Below, one piece after another: positions 27,189-36,570 of a stretch of DNA of 64,000 bases. The translations under genes and the position numbers were made by a program. Source of the DNA: Labilithrix luteola (GTDB lineage: Bacteria > Myxococcota_A > Polyangia > Polyangiales > Polyangiaceae); the NCBI RefSeq assembly GCF_001263205.1, contig NZ_CP012333.1, positions 11,699,501-11,763,500 of the forward strand, given 5' to 3'. Position 1 is the first letter of the stretch, and every line of letters starts with the position of its first letter. The notes under the pieces are model-generated. The model did not search any database. It was given only the letters and a program-made list of their open reading frames with translations, and was not told the DNA's origin.

Positions 27189-28097
27189 TCACCCCGCGAG
27201 CAGACGGGCGGCGAGGCCGAGGAGGGCCGCCAGCGCGCTCACGATGGAGAGGACGCGGGCGTCTCGGAGGCCCACCATGGTTCCGCGGAGCCATCGCGTG
27301 TGGGAGCCGGCCACGATTCGATCGCGCGTGACGATCGGCAGATCGCGGTAGAGACCGGCCTGCGTGAACGCCGACGGCGCGACCAGCACGGCGCCCTCCG
27401 GCAGCCCCTCGACGGCGCTCGAACCAACGGGTTCACCTGACTCGCTCGTGAGCGTGCCAGTGCTTGCAAGCGAGAGCTCTCGCCATGCGTGGAGGCGAGT
27501 CACGTACGCGATGGCCTTGCGGGCCCGGATCGCGGCAACCGCGAGTGCGCCGAGCGCGAAGACAACGATGAACGACGGCACATGACGCCTCGAGAACAGA
27601 CGGCGTGGGCGGATACGGGTGGTGTTGGTCTCGCGGTGGAACGTCACGACGTCCCGCCGAGAACTCTCGCGGACGACGTACCGACTGCCTCCGGTGGGGC
27701 TCGACCACACGGTGAGGTCCGTCGGATCCGACCGCGATCCGAGCGCCTTCCCCAGAGCGACTTCGCGGCAGGCGCAACTCTGGGAGTCGTCATCAGGCGT
27801 GCAGTCGCTTGGAACGACGCGGAAGTCGACGTGCACCACCGACCCGAGCCTCAGTGGATCGGGGATGGTGTCGAAATCGATGCGAAACGACGGATCGTCC
27901 GAGAGCTCGACGAGGTGATCAAAGCCCGAAGCACTTCGAGCGCTCGGCAACTCCACTTCGAAGCTCGACGGGCAACGAAGGACCGTATCATGCGCGGCAT
28001 CGCGCAAGACGAAGACGCCGATCGAGACGACCGCCGCGATGGCGAGTCCGATCGCAAGCCACGTCGCGCGCCATGTCCCCCGAAGGCCGTCGACCAT
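27189..28097 (-). CDS. Membrane protein with three helices, unknown function
   Basis: 302 residues from the ATG at 28097; a GTG at 28127 would add ten. TM1 is at about 13-32 (LAIGLAIAAVVSIGVFVL), followed by a periplasmic domain with Cys residues; TM2 is near 180-200 (SFIVVFALGALAVAAI); a cytoplasmic domain follows, and a last hydrophobic stretch lies at the C-terminus. The layout resembles the GIDE/E3-like membrane proteins (C-terminal half with WRELSLASTGTLT and APSAFTQAGLY), but no RING is present, so the resemblance is weak. Function unknown. Confidence 0.6.
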   Translation of the reverse strand: MVDGLRGTWRATWLAIGLAIAAVVSIGVFVLRDAAHDTVLRCPSSFEVELPSARSASGFDHLVELSDDPSFRIDFDTIPDPLRLGSVVHVDFRVVPSDCTPDDDSQSCACREVALGKALGSRSDPTDLTVWSSPTGGSRYVVRESSRRDVVTFHRETNTTRIRPRRLFSRRHVPSFIVVFALGALAVAAIRARKAIAYVTRLHAWRELSLASTGTLTSESGEPVGSSAVEGLPEGAVLVAPSAFTQAGLYRDLPIVTRDRIVAGSHTRWLRGTMVGLRDARVLSIVSALAALLGLAARLLAG

Positions 28098-28163
28098 GCA
28101 CCATCGTACAATGGCTCGTGGCCACACGCCGCTGAAAGCTCCTCGTGGCGAAGATCGCGTGCG

Positions 28164-29174
28164 CTACCGATCTTCCGGTGCGTGGGCTTCGAAGGCGGCG
28201 CGTTCGCTGGCCGCTTGCTGGTCGATTCGCGCAACCACGCTCGACGTAACCTTCGCGAGCGAAGGGTCCACTGGAGCGTTTCGAAGACGATCGGCCAGGC
28301 CTACGAGGATTCCGTTCCACGCCAGCGGTTCGCGATTCTGCGGGTCCCGCGCATCTGGAGGGACGGGATGCCCAGCGTTCGCAGCGACGCGCGTGAGATA
28401 GGCGAGCCAGGTGCCGGTGGGAATCGGAAGCGCGGCGTCGTCGGAGAGCTGCGGTGCGGAGATACCGAAGACCGCCGAGAAGGGACCTCGGACGGCATAG
28501 ACCTTGAGGTGCTTCGGCAATCCTCGAGCGCTCTCGACACGCTCGAGCACGTTGAGGATGGCGATGGCATGCGCGTCCGCTTCGAAAGGCCCTCGATAGG
28601 CGAGAAGCGCTTGCAGCGCAGCCGCACTCTGGAGATCGGGGGCGGCGGCTTCTTTGTTCGCCCGCTGCCCCTCGGCAGGAAACGATTCGGAGACCTGTTT
28701 GACGACGTCTGCCGCCCTGCGAGCGTGAAGCGTCTCGCGCGAGGTGTCGGCGATCCTCGAGAGCATGATGGCGAGCCCCGGGACATTCTCGGTGGCGGCC
28801 GTCACACTGACGCGCTCCGTGAGGCGTTTGACGGTGCCTGCGTCGACCGCGCGCAACTGCGCATATCCCGTGTCCGAGGAATCACCGATCGCTCGAAGGA
28901 CCTCGTCGCAACGACGACGCGTGCTCGCTTCGCCGGCGGCGCCTCGATCGCCGAGAGCATCACTAACGAGGCCGTCCAACCAGCAACTGGCGGCCTGAAG
29001 GACGAGCGCGTGGGCTTGTCCGGTGGCGGCCTCTTGCGATGCCCTATCGCCTGCTTGCGACGGCATGGAAGCCGACGTCGTGCTGGTCTTGGACGCCCCG
29101 CCACCGCACGCCGCGATCAGCATGCTCGCCCCAATGACGGCTCGAAAAGCCGTCCCCCACTCTCTGGACATCAT
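28164..29174 (-). CDS. Lipoprotein, unknown function
   Basis: 336 residues from the ATG at 29174, five bases after a GAGG site. The signal peptide (AVIGASMLIAAC) gives lipidation near residue 23, followed by a Gly/Ser/Thr linker. The rest is mostly alpha-helical with many Ala and charged residues and no Cys-rich module. No domain recognised. It lies 66 bases upstream of the membrane protein gene in the same direction, so the two may form an envelope operon. Confidence 0.65.
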   Translation of the reverse strand: MMSREWGTAFRAVIGASMLIAACGGGASKTSTTSASMPSQAGDRASQEAATGQAHALVLQAASCWLDGLVSDALGDRGAAGEASTRRRCDEVLRAIGDSSDTGYAQLRAVDAGTVKRLTERVSVTAATENVPGLAIMLSRIADTSRETLHARRAADVVKQVSESFPAEGQRANKEAAAPDLQSAAALQALLAYRGPFEADAHAIAILNVLERVESARGLPKHLKVYAVRGPFSAVFGISAPQLSDDAALPIPTGTWLAYLTRVAANAGHPVPPDARDPQNREPLAWNGILVGLADRLRNAPVDPSLAKVTSSVVARIDQQAASERAAFEAHAPEDR

Positions 29175-29426
29175 TCTCGCCTCGCTAGTCACCCAGCATC
29201 AGCAATCAACGTGCCGAGCCGGTCGTTAACGCAGGCCGAGTCGCTGGATACGATCTTCGAACGACGCCTTTGGGCCGCTGTGCATCCCGACGCATTCCGC
29301 CCACGCCAAAGACGCCCGGGTGCGAATCGAGCGTCGAGACCTCGAACTTGGCGCCGGTTGGCCGACGAACCGTCGTTAGCGATTTTGTACCTTGACGAAG
29401 TGTTGCAATGTGCCACAACGACCCAC

Positions 29427-30449
29427 ATGCGTCCGGTCATTCTTCCCGCTCTCGCCGCCATGTCGCTCCTTGCCTGCACCGCGGCATCGAACGATGACGC
29501 GACGTCGAGCGAGAGCGCGATTCAGGGCGGTACCCTTTGGGGCGGTGACTACGCCGTCGGGATGATTGGCTTCCAGTCCGGTGGCGTGTGTACCGGAACC
29601 CTCATCGCGCCCGACGTCGTGCTCACAGCCGGCCACTGCGTTCAGGGTTACGAAGGACAGATGACGGGCTTCTATGTCGGAGCCGGCGCGCCGATCGTCG
29701 CGACCGCAGACGATCCGAATCCGAAGCAGATTCCCGCGAACCTCACCCGCTACGAAATCGACAGGGTTGCTCTTTACCCGGGCTTCGACGCCTCCGAACT
29801 TCGGAGCGGTCACGTTTCGACCGAGCACCCAGACCTCGGCTTGATCCATCTAGCAACCCCTGTGAGGGGAATTCCGCCTCGTCGGGTCGTCGACCCCACG
29901 ACGGAAGGCGACGCTGTTTCGAGTCAGCTCGTCGTTGGGCCCTCGACGAACGGCTCGGAGCGTTTGCGCTGCGATGCCATCGGCTACGGCAGGCACGACG
30001 AGCATGGTGTGACGACGGTCAAGGCGAAGCGTGATGCCGTCGTCTCGCTCGTTGCCGTGACCCCGTCCGCGATCTCGGCCTCGCCGGCTTCCGGCTCGAG
30101 CGCGCCGGGAGTTGGGGACGAAGGAGACTCCGGCGGTCCGCTCCTCTGCATCTTCCGGGGTCTCGGCACCGATGACCCCACGCGAATCGTCGGTACGGCT
30201 TCGTATTCGCTCGATGGTACTGGCGCCTCGCACGCCGTCCTCCAGTACGTGCGCCTCGAGCCTTATGCGGCGTGGATCCAAGACGCGCTCAAGACGTTCC
30301 CAGCAGAGGAGCGGTGCGCCATCGGCAGCACGGGCATGAGCTGGCGTTGCGAGGGCCAGGCGCTGGAGTACTGCGACGGTACCCGCTGGCGCACGGCGAT
30401 GACGTGCGCCGCGGGCCAGACGTGCGACGCAGCTTCGAGCTGTCGCTGA
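29427..30449 (+). CDS. Trypsin-like serine protease lipoprotein with Cys-rich tail
   Basis: 340 residues from the ATG at 29427; the very long frame from 27489 is antisense noise upstream. The signal peptide has lipobox LLAC (Cys17). A chymotrypsin-fold protease follows, starting after ESAIQGG, with the whole triad visible: His70 (LTAGHC), Asp136 (HPDLGLIHL) and Ser235 (GDSGGP). Asp or Gly preceding the usual specificity pocket could not be placed with certainty. A C-terminal 45-residue module with six Cys (from CAIGSTG to SSC) resembles small disulphide modules of myxobacterial secreted proteases. Probable exported or surface-bound protease that may act in predation or envelope processing. 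Confidence 0.88.
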   Translation: MRPVILPALAAMSLLACTAASNDDATSSESAIQGGTLWGGDYAVGMIGFQSGGVCTGTLIAPDVVLTAGHCVQGYEGQMTGFYVGAGAPIVATADDPNPKQIPANLTRYEIDRVALYPGFDASELRSGHVSTEHPDLGLIHLATPVRGIPPRRVVDPTTEGDAVSSQLVVGPSTNGSERLRCDAIGYGRHDEHGVTTVKAKRDAVVSLVAVTPSAISASPASGSSAPGVGDEGDSGGPLLCIFRGLGTDDPTRIVGTASYSLDGTGASHAVLQYVRLEPYAAWIQDALKTFPAEERCAIGSTGMSWRCEGQALEYCDGTRWRTAMTCAAGQTCDAASSCR

Positions 30450-30521
30450 CCAGCGAAGGTCCGCGTGAGACGGGCGGCCGTCGATCGTGGCAGGCGGACA
30501 GACGTTGGGCAGGGACGCCGA

Positions 30522-32734
30522 TTACGGCGTCTTCTTCATGTCGGCGAGGATGTGGGTCGTTTCGTCGACCCAGAGATCGCTCGCGAGGGTGTCCTTCCAC
30601 TTGTCGAGCTGCCGCTGCATGCGCGGATCCGACGAGGTCTGCGGGTTGAGCGCAATGACCTCCATGAGCGGCTTCTTTTCCTGCTTCTTCGGGTCGAGCG
30701 CCTCGAGGTCGGCCTTCGCCTGCTTGTGCTCCGCTTGCCACGCCGTGCGCTCGAGAGGCTTCAGCGTCTTGTCCTTGCGCGCCTCCACCAGCTTCGCCAA
30801 TCGCGAGACGGTCATGAGGTCGGGGTTGGCGCTCGTGCGCTTGGCGCTCATGGACGCGAGGTCGGGCACCTTCCACGCGTGCGGCACCGTCGTGAAGGGG
30901 CCGCCTTGATGGTCGACCACGGAATGGCGTGCGGGAGCGTGCGCTCGAAAGAGTCGATGAACGACGTCGGATCGGGGAGAAGGATGTCGGGCACCACGCC
31001 CTTCAGCTGCGTCGAGCCTCCGCTCACGCGGAAGTACTCCTCGATCGTCACCTTGTAGAGACCGAGCGGGTCGCCGCCCTTCGCCTGCGCCTCCCGATCG
31101 AGATCGACCACCGCCTGCACGGTTCCCTTGCCGTGGGTGCTGCTGGTCCCGACGACGACGGCGCGCTCGTAGTCTTGAAGCGCACCCGCGACGATCTCCG
31201 CGGCCGAGGCACAGAACCGGTCCACCAGGACGACGACGTTTCCGTTGAACGCGACCGACGGGTCCGTGTCACGGAGGACTTGCACCTTTCCGTCGCCATT
31301 CTTCGTCTGAACGATCGGGCCCTCTTTGACGAAGAGCCCCGCGATGTCCCGTGCGTGACCGAGGAGCCCGCCGCCGTCGCCACGGAGGTCGAAGACGAGC
31401 GACGTCACGCCCTTCTTCGTCATCTGGTTCAGGATCGCGCGCATGTCGTCCGTGGCGTTGCGTTCGCCCGGTTTCCTCGACTCGCCGTAGAAGCCTGGAA
31501 GATGCACATACCCGACTTCGCCGCCGCCCTTCGTCTTCAGGATGGCGCCGCGTGCGTAGGTCTCCTCGATACGGACGACGTCGCGCGTGATCGAGATCGT
31601 CTTCACCGAGCCGTCGGATTTTTTGACCGTGAGAATGACGACGGTGCCCTTCGGCCCGCGGATCATGCTCACGACCTTTCCGATCGGCATGTCCATGACG
31701 TCGACGGGCTCCTTGCCCTCCTGGGTCACGGCCATGATGAGGTCACCGACTTCGAGCTTCCCCTGCTGCCACGCCGCGCCGCCAGGCACGAGGTCGTTGA
31801 CAAGGATGTAGTGCTCTTGCTCACGCAGCGTGGCGCCGATGCCCTCGAGGCGGCCGGTGAGCGCGATGTCGAGCTCGGCTTCCTCCGCCGGCGGCAGATA
31901 GTTCGTGTGCGGATCGAACGCGCCGTTGACGGCGTTGAGGAACGTCTCGGCTGACTGGAGCTTGTCGACGGTGGCGAGTCGCGTGAACTGCGTCGCGAAT
32001 CGGGTGGCGAGCTCCTTCTGAACCTTGTCGCGGCGCCCCTCGAACGTGGTGGGGATCTCGCCGAGCGCCTTCTCGGCAGCGGCGTCGCGCTTGGCGTCGT
32101 CGGGATCGGCGGCCTTTTCCTTCGCCTTCGGCTGAGCCCGCTTCTCGAGGATGTCTTCGAGCTCCTGCATCCGCTCGAGGGCTTGCAGCTTGAGCACGCC
32201 ACGCCAGCGCGTGGTGAGCTCTTCGTCGGTCTTGCAGAACGCACGCTTCTTCGGGTCGGTTTCGATCGACTCGTTCACCGTGAAGTCGAGCGGCTTGGCA
32301 AGAATGCCTGCGATGATGTCCCCGACGACGCGGCGCCGGCTGGCGAGGAGCGCGGTGGCTTTGCGTCCGGCGACGAGATCGCCGGCACGAAGCTCGTCAT
32401 CCATGTCCGTCTCGAAGCGCGCGAGCTTCTGCACGTCGCTCTCGAGCAAGAACACTTTGCCGGTGTCGAGCCCGTCGATCATGCGCTGGAACGCCTCCTT
32501 CGAGAGGCGATCGTCGATCGGCGTTCCGAGCACGTGCTGCTGGAGCAGCTGCGTGGCGGCACTTGCGAGAACGGGCTCGCGAGCGTCGCGCGGCGCCTCG
32601 GGAAGTGCGACATCGACGGGCCGCCCGCCGTCTCGGTTGGAGGAGGCGGCGACAGGGGACGTACTCCCTGCATCGGTGGCCTGCGGCGAATGACAAGAAA
32701 CGAGCAGCGCGAGGAAGATGAAGGAGCGACGCAC
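30522..32734 (-). pseudogene. prc: Tail-specific protease Prc-like gene with a one-base frameshift
   Basis: The main frame (30848-32734) gives 628 residues: lipobox LLVSC near residue 14, a helical N-domain, a PDZ domain (GIGATLREQEHYILVNDLV), and the S41 protease core with catalytic Ser in FCASAAEIVAG and Lys in HGKGTVQ. At the end the frame turns to Arg-rich noise right after IPWSTIKAAP, while a second frame (30522-30920) continues with FTTVPHAWKVPDLASMSAKR, the normal Prc C-terminal domain. One extra C in a run of four (G run on the plus strand at 30897-30900) restores a single protein of about 736 residues. The catalytic core is intact. It is either a sequencing error or a real C-terminal disruption. 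Confidence 0.85.
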
Positions 32735-32901
32735 GCGCGCAATCTAGCACGTCGATGACGAACGCCAGCTACGAGGACTGCTGCGGGCCCATGGACGAGC
32801 CACGGGCGCCTAGCGATTGCAGTGCAAACGGATGACCTGGCATCGCTGCTGCAAGCCTCTCGACGAGCGTTCGTCGAGCGCAGACATGCTACGCTCTGCG
32901 T

Positions 32902-33157
32902 ATGGTCGCGTCTCGGCTAGGCAGCCCGAGCACGGAGGACTACGACCGCGGCGTGAAGCCCGAGCACTATCAGCGCATCGATTCGCTTCGAGAGTACGTG
33001 TTCATCGCGCAGAGCGGTCGACCGTATCGAGGTCTATCACCGCTCAGAGAGCGGCGCGTGGGCGTCTAAGGTCGCCGAAGCAGGTGAGACCGTGGAGCTG
33101 CCATCGCTCGGTCTCTCGTTCCCGGTCGACGAGCTCTATCGAGCTGCCGGACTCTGA
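32902..33157 (+). pseudogene. Uma2-family nuclease relic (C-terminal half, frameshifted)
   Basis: Two overlapping frames join into the end of an Uma2 (DUF820) protein. The first reads GSPSTEDYDRGVKPEHYQRI and DSLREYVFIAQSGR; the second, shifted near 33016-33022, reads VDRIEVYHRSESGAW, GETVELPSLGLSFPV and DELYRAAGL before a stop at 33155. The family's N-terminal half, with the first active-site acidic residue, is missing. The family has a PD-(D/E)XK-like fold and is often mobile and multi-copy. Too short for a functional protein; a decaying fragment. Confidence 0.7.
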
Positions 33158-33172
33158 CGGTTCGAGGCTCCG

Positions 33173-33313
33173 TCACTTCGACGCGCGCGTGGCTACATCG
33201 AGCGCTGCGAACACGGAATCCATGCCGGTCAAGTACGTGCCTCTCGCGTAGCACGCATAGAAGTCGTCGAGGTACGTGGCCGAGCCTTCGGGTGTCGTGC
33301 AGGCTCTAGGCAT
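33173..33313 (-). other. Possible small ORF or gene fragment
   Basis: A 46-residue reading from ATG 33313 looks protein-like (MPRACTTPEG…YLDDFYACYARGTYL…MDSVFAALDVA), and the same frame continues upstream without a start as CPEHGEIELDRVRSAPLDAH. It may be the tail of a lost gene or a small protein. No family recognised. Confidence 0.3.
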
Positions 33314-33396
33314 GTGAGCGTCCAATGGAGCGCTCCGAACGCGATCGAGCTCGATCTCTCCGTGCTCTGGGCACGCTGACCAGAGGCGGCTCGACG

Positions 33397-34023
33397 TCAG
33401 AACACGCCGCCGAAGGTGACGCGCGGGCTGCCGCGGCCCGTCGAGACGCCGAGGCTCAGCGAACGCTTCTCGGGCAAGGCGAAGGTGGCGTCGGCGCGGA
33501 TCTGCGTTTGGTTCTTCGGAACGCCGAGCACGGCGTTGGGCACATAGAGCTGACTCGCGGACAGCGAGAGGGACACGGTTCGCGAGACGGGCAGCGTGAA
33601 GACGAGCGCGCCGCCCACGGCTTGATCGATCGCGCATCCGCTGCGCGAAAAGCCATAAAGTGTGAGTTGCGGCACGAGACGAATCCCAGCGGTTTGCTCG
33701 ATGCTCGGCCCCGCCGAACGACATTCCGCGAACATCCCGCCGAGCACCGGCGCTTGCGCGTAGAGGCCAAGTCGAATCGCGTCGAGGGCGCCCTGATTGA
33801 CGTCGCCCTGCCCTCCCTGCGCAGCGTCGCCTCCGGCGTGCGGATCGAGCCAGGCGATGTAGGCGGCGGGGACCACGGGAAAGATGGACACCATGCGCGG
33901 CGGCCCAGGCGGCCCGGCGACCGGACCGTCCGCAGCCGCAGGCGTGCTCGTCTGGGCATGCGCGGTCGGGGCGATCACGAGCCCCAGCAAGCTCGTCGCC
34001 AGTACGAAAACGCGCCGCCCCAT
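33397..34023 (-). CDS. Secreted or outer-membrane barrel-like protein
   Basis: 208 residues from the ATG at 34023 (in-frame ATG at 34059 possible). The signal peptide VFVLATSLLGLVIAPTAHAQ has an AHAQ cleavage site. The mature protein starts with a Pro/Gly/Ala-rich stretch, then amphipathic strands (GIRLVPQLTLYGFSR, GALVFTLPVSRTVSLSLSASQL, QIRADATFALPEKRSLSLGV) and ends in Phe, as barrels inserted by the BAM complex do. Two Cys (AECRS, SGCAI) could pair. Divergent from the GNAT gene across 64 bases. Function unknown. Confidence 0.65.
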   Translation of the reverse strand: MGRRVFVLATSLLGLVIAPTAHAQTSTPAAADGPVAGPPGPPRMVSIFPVVPAAYIAWLDPHAGGDAAQGGQGDVNQGALDAIRLGLYAQAPVLGGMFAECRSAGPSIEQTAGIRLVPQLTLYGFSRSGCAIDQAVGGALVFTLPVSRTVSLSLSASQLYVPNAVLGVPKNQTQIRADATFALPEKRSLSLGVSTGRGSPRVTFGGVF

Positions 34024-34087
34024 GGGAACTTCGTTGCGAGTCGAATCGCCGGCATTCAAGTCGAAGCAGAAGTAGGCTCGACTGCGA

Positions 34088-34627
34088 ATGAACGACGCAA
34101 CTTCGCCACTCCAGCGAGAGTTCCAGGTCCCGCTCCTCGGACTGACGCTCCTCCTCCGGCCGGTGGAGCAAGCCGACTTCGAGGCGCTCTACGCGTGCGC
34201 TTCGGATCCCTTGATCTGGGAGCAACATCCCCAGTCGACGCGGTATCAGCGCGACGTCTTCCAGGGCTTCTTCGACGGTGCGATCGCCTCCAAAGGCGCG
34301 CTCGTCGTCATCGAAAGGGCGTCAGGCGACGTGATCGGCAGCTCTCGCTACTACGATTTCGACGAATCACGTAGCCAGGTGACGATTGGCTACACGTTCC
34401 TCGCCCGGCGCTTCTGGGGCGGCGCCGTGAATCGCGAAATGAAAGGTCTGATGCTGCGCCACGCCTTTCAGTTCGTCGAGCACGTGCACTTCGAGATCGG
34501 CGCAAACAACCGGCGCTCACGGCGCGCGATCGAGAAGCTCGGCGCTACACTCGTGGACGAGCAGACACTCGACGGGAACGCGCACGTCGTCTACCGCATC
34601 GACAAGAGCAGCTACGCACCGGCGTGA
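34088..34627 (+). CDS. GNAT-family N-acetyltransferase
   Basis: 179 residues. The RimJ/RimL-like layout is clear: LTLLLRPVEQADFEALYACA at the start, GDVIGSSRYYDFD in the central sheet, VTIGYTFLARRFWGGAVNREMKGLML before the acetyl-CoA site, and ANNRRSRRAIEKLGATLVDEQ at the C-terminal helix. It should transfer an acetyl group from acetyl-CoA to an amine of a protein, peptide or small molecule; the acceptor is not predictable. Cytoplasmic, monocistronic, convergent to purD with 102 bases between. Confidence 0.85.
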   Translation: MNDATSPLQREFQVPLLGLTLLLRPVEQADFEALYACASDPLIWEQHPQSTRYQRDVFQGFFDGAIASKGALVVIERASGDVIGSSRYYDFDESRSQVTIGYTFLARRFWGGAVNREMKGLMLRHAFQFVEHVHFEIGANNRRSRRAIEKLGATLVDEQTLDGNAHVVYRIDKSSYAPA

Positions 34628-34729
34628 CGGCCCCCGCCCTGCAACGCCCCGCAATGAACCTCGTCAGAGAGGAAGACCCCACCGGTACGGCGGATTCCCT
34701 AGGACTCCGTCCGGGAGGCAGGCCCCAAG

Positions 34730-36019
34730 TCAACCGTTGGCCCCGGCTGCGATGTCGCGTCGATAGTGTGCGCCTTCGAACTGGATCTTGGCGACGGCAG
34801 CGTAGGCACGCTGCACGGCGTCCGCCAAGGCACCGGCCCTGGCCGTCACACCGAGGATGCGTCCCCCGCTCGTGACTACGCCACCTTCCGCGCTCCGCGT
34901 GCCGGAGTAGAAGACCTTCACGTCCGGCATCGAAGCGGCCGCTTCCAGCCCGTGGATGGTTTTCCCGTCCTGGTAGGTTCCGGGATATCCCGCCGAGGCC
35001 ATGACCACGCACACGACGACATCGTCGCTCCAGCGCAGGTCAATTCCGGACAGACGTCCTTCGATGCTCGCGCAGAGCACCTCGACGAGGTCCGACTCGA
35101 GGCGAGGCAGGTATACTTGGGCTTCGGGATCCCCGAAGCGCGCGTTGAACTCGATGACCTTCGGGCCGTCTTGGGTGAGCACCAGGCCGGGGTAGATCAG
35201 GCCGCAGAACGCGATACCGTCGGCTGCGCAGCCGCGCATCCAGCGATCGAAGACATCCTGTTGGATCGACGAAAGCGCGCGCGCGTCGAGGAGAGGCGCC
35301 GGACTGTACGCCCCCATTCCGCCGGTATTGGGCCCCTCGTTACCGTCAAAAACTCGCTTGTGATCCTGCGATGTCGGGAACACTTTGAGCGTGGTTCCAT
35401 CGCAGAAAGCGTGCATGGAGATCTCGGGACCTTCGAGCAGCTCTTGAATGACGATGCGCTCGCCCGCCCGGCCGAAGGCCCGATCTTCGAGGATGTGCCC
35501 AATGGCATGCTTCGCTTCGGACTCGCTTCGACACAGGAGTACGCCTTTGCCGAGGGCCAAGCCGTCGGCCTTGATGGCACACGACCATCGGAGGTGCTCT
35601 GCGAAGGCGATGGCATCCTCGGGCGTTGAGAATGCCGCAGCCTCGGGGCTCGGAATTCCGTGACGCTGCATGAAGTCCTGCGCGAACGCCTTTGACGACT
35701 CGAACTGCGCTGCCCGCTGCGTCGGTCCCCACACGGGAAGGCCCGCTCCCTGAAGCTTGTCCACGAGGCCCAGCGCGAGCGGGTCGTCGGGTCCCACAAC
35801 GGTGAGATCCGGCCTCTCGCGCTTCGCGTAGTCGAGCAACGTATCCACATCGGTTGCCTTGATGGGGACACACTGCACGGGCGTGCCATCGCGAAGGGTT
35901 TCCATCGCGATGCCAGGATTGCCCGGGGCACAGTGGATGGACGAGGCATGCGGTGACTGGCTGAGTTTCCAAACGAGCGCGTGTTCGCGCCCACCGCCGC
36001 CGACTACGAAGATCTTCAT
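34730..36019 (-). CDS. purD: Phosphoribosylamine-glycine ligase (GAR synthetase)
   Basis: 429 residues, the standard PurD length. The N-terminal MKIFVVGGGGREHAL nucleotide/substrate loop, the ATP-grasp core (KADGLALGKGVLLC, VIQELLEGPEISMHAFCDG, GPNTGGMGAYSPAP) and the metal/ATP motif VIEFNARFGDPEAQ are all present. It joins 5-phosphoribosylamine and glycine with ATP in the second step of purine synthesis in the cytoplasm. The gene stands alone, as is frequent in this phylum. No frameshift or missing residues seen. Confidence 0.95.
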   Translation of the reverse strand: MKIFVVGGGGREHALVWKLSQSPHASSIHCAPGNPGIAMETLRDGTPVQCVPIKATDVDTLLDYAKRERPDLTVVGPDDPLALGLVDKLQGAGLPVWGPTQRAAQFESSKAFAQDFMQRHGIPSPEAAAFSTPEDAIAFAEHLRWSCAIKADGLALGKGVLLCRSESEAKHAIGHILEDRAFGRAGERIVIQELLEGPEISMHAFCDGTTLKVFPTSQDHKRVFDGNEGPNTGGMGAYSPAPLLDARALSSIQQDVFDRWMRGCAADGIAFCGLIYPGLVLTQDGPKVIEFNARFGDPEAQVYLPRLESDLVEVLCASIEGRLSGIDLRWSDDVVVCVVMASAGYPGTYQDGKTIHGLEAAASMPDVKVFYSGTRSAEGGVVTSGGRILGVTARAGALADAVQRAYAAVAKIQFEGAHYRRDIAAGANG

Positions 36020-36570
36020 CGCTAGGGTGCCTTCCGGCTGGCGAAACTAACCTGCGGCCTGCCCCATTTCCATCGAGGAGTGGAAGCTCAACAAGATGAT
36101 CGACCTTGCGCCCCATCTTGGTCTCCTGCCTCGCGATCGGGCGAATAAGTTCGGCCTGGTCCTTCGGTACGAATACGACCTTGGCCACCGAAGCAGGAAT
36201 TCCGTATGCAGTATCCCTGGCGACAGAATGCGTCGTGCAGCCGCATTCCGCCTGATGAGAAATGAGCGTTGGCCTTCACTTTCTTTCATAAGGAAGTCAG
36301 CAGGCTCCCTTTCTTGCTGAGGCGAACCAGCATGTCCGTCCCCCATATCAGAGCCGCTCGTGACGCTCATGACGGCCGCCGAGCTTTATGAAGTCCCGGA
36401 GACATCCGTGGATGAGCTTCGAAACACAGATCTTCTAGAGCAAATCGATTACGCGGGCATGTGGACCGGCTTGGGGCTCGGACGATCGGCGCTCGTGACG
36501 TGTCGCCCTGGTTGGATTCGAGGACTCGTCTCGCGTGATGAATGAATGCGGGAAAGGAATCGCGTCCAGC
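36020..36570. other. Gene-free region with possible relics
   Basis: 551 bases without a convincing gene. On the minus strand a 60-residue open stretch ending near 36010 reads protein-like (DTAYGIPASVAKVV, PKDQAELIRPIARQE, KMGRKVDHLVELPLL) but has no start and no recognised family. On the plus strand 36360-36545 could encode 61 residues (AAELYEVPETSVDELRN…). Both look like decayed pieces. Base composition is less GC-rich than in neighbouring genes. Confidence 0.35.

Noticed and set aside
27489..30449. Very long plus-strand frame of 986 codons ending in the trypsin-like protease
   Set aside because: Only the part from 29427 has a signal peptide and protease motifs; the rest is antisense to three good minus-strand genes and is Arg-rich.
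36360..36545. 61-codon plus-strand ORF as a gene
   Set aside because: No ribosome binding site, no homologue known to me, and the second half is low-complexity; kept as a possible relic.
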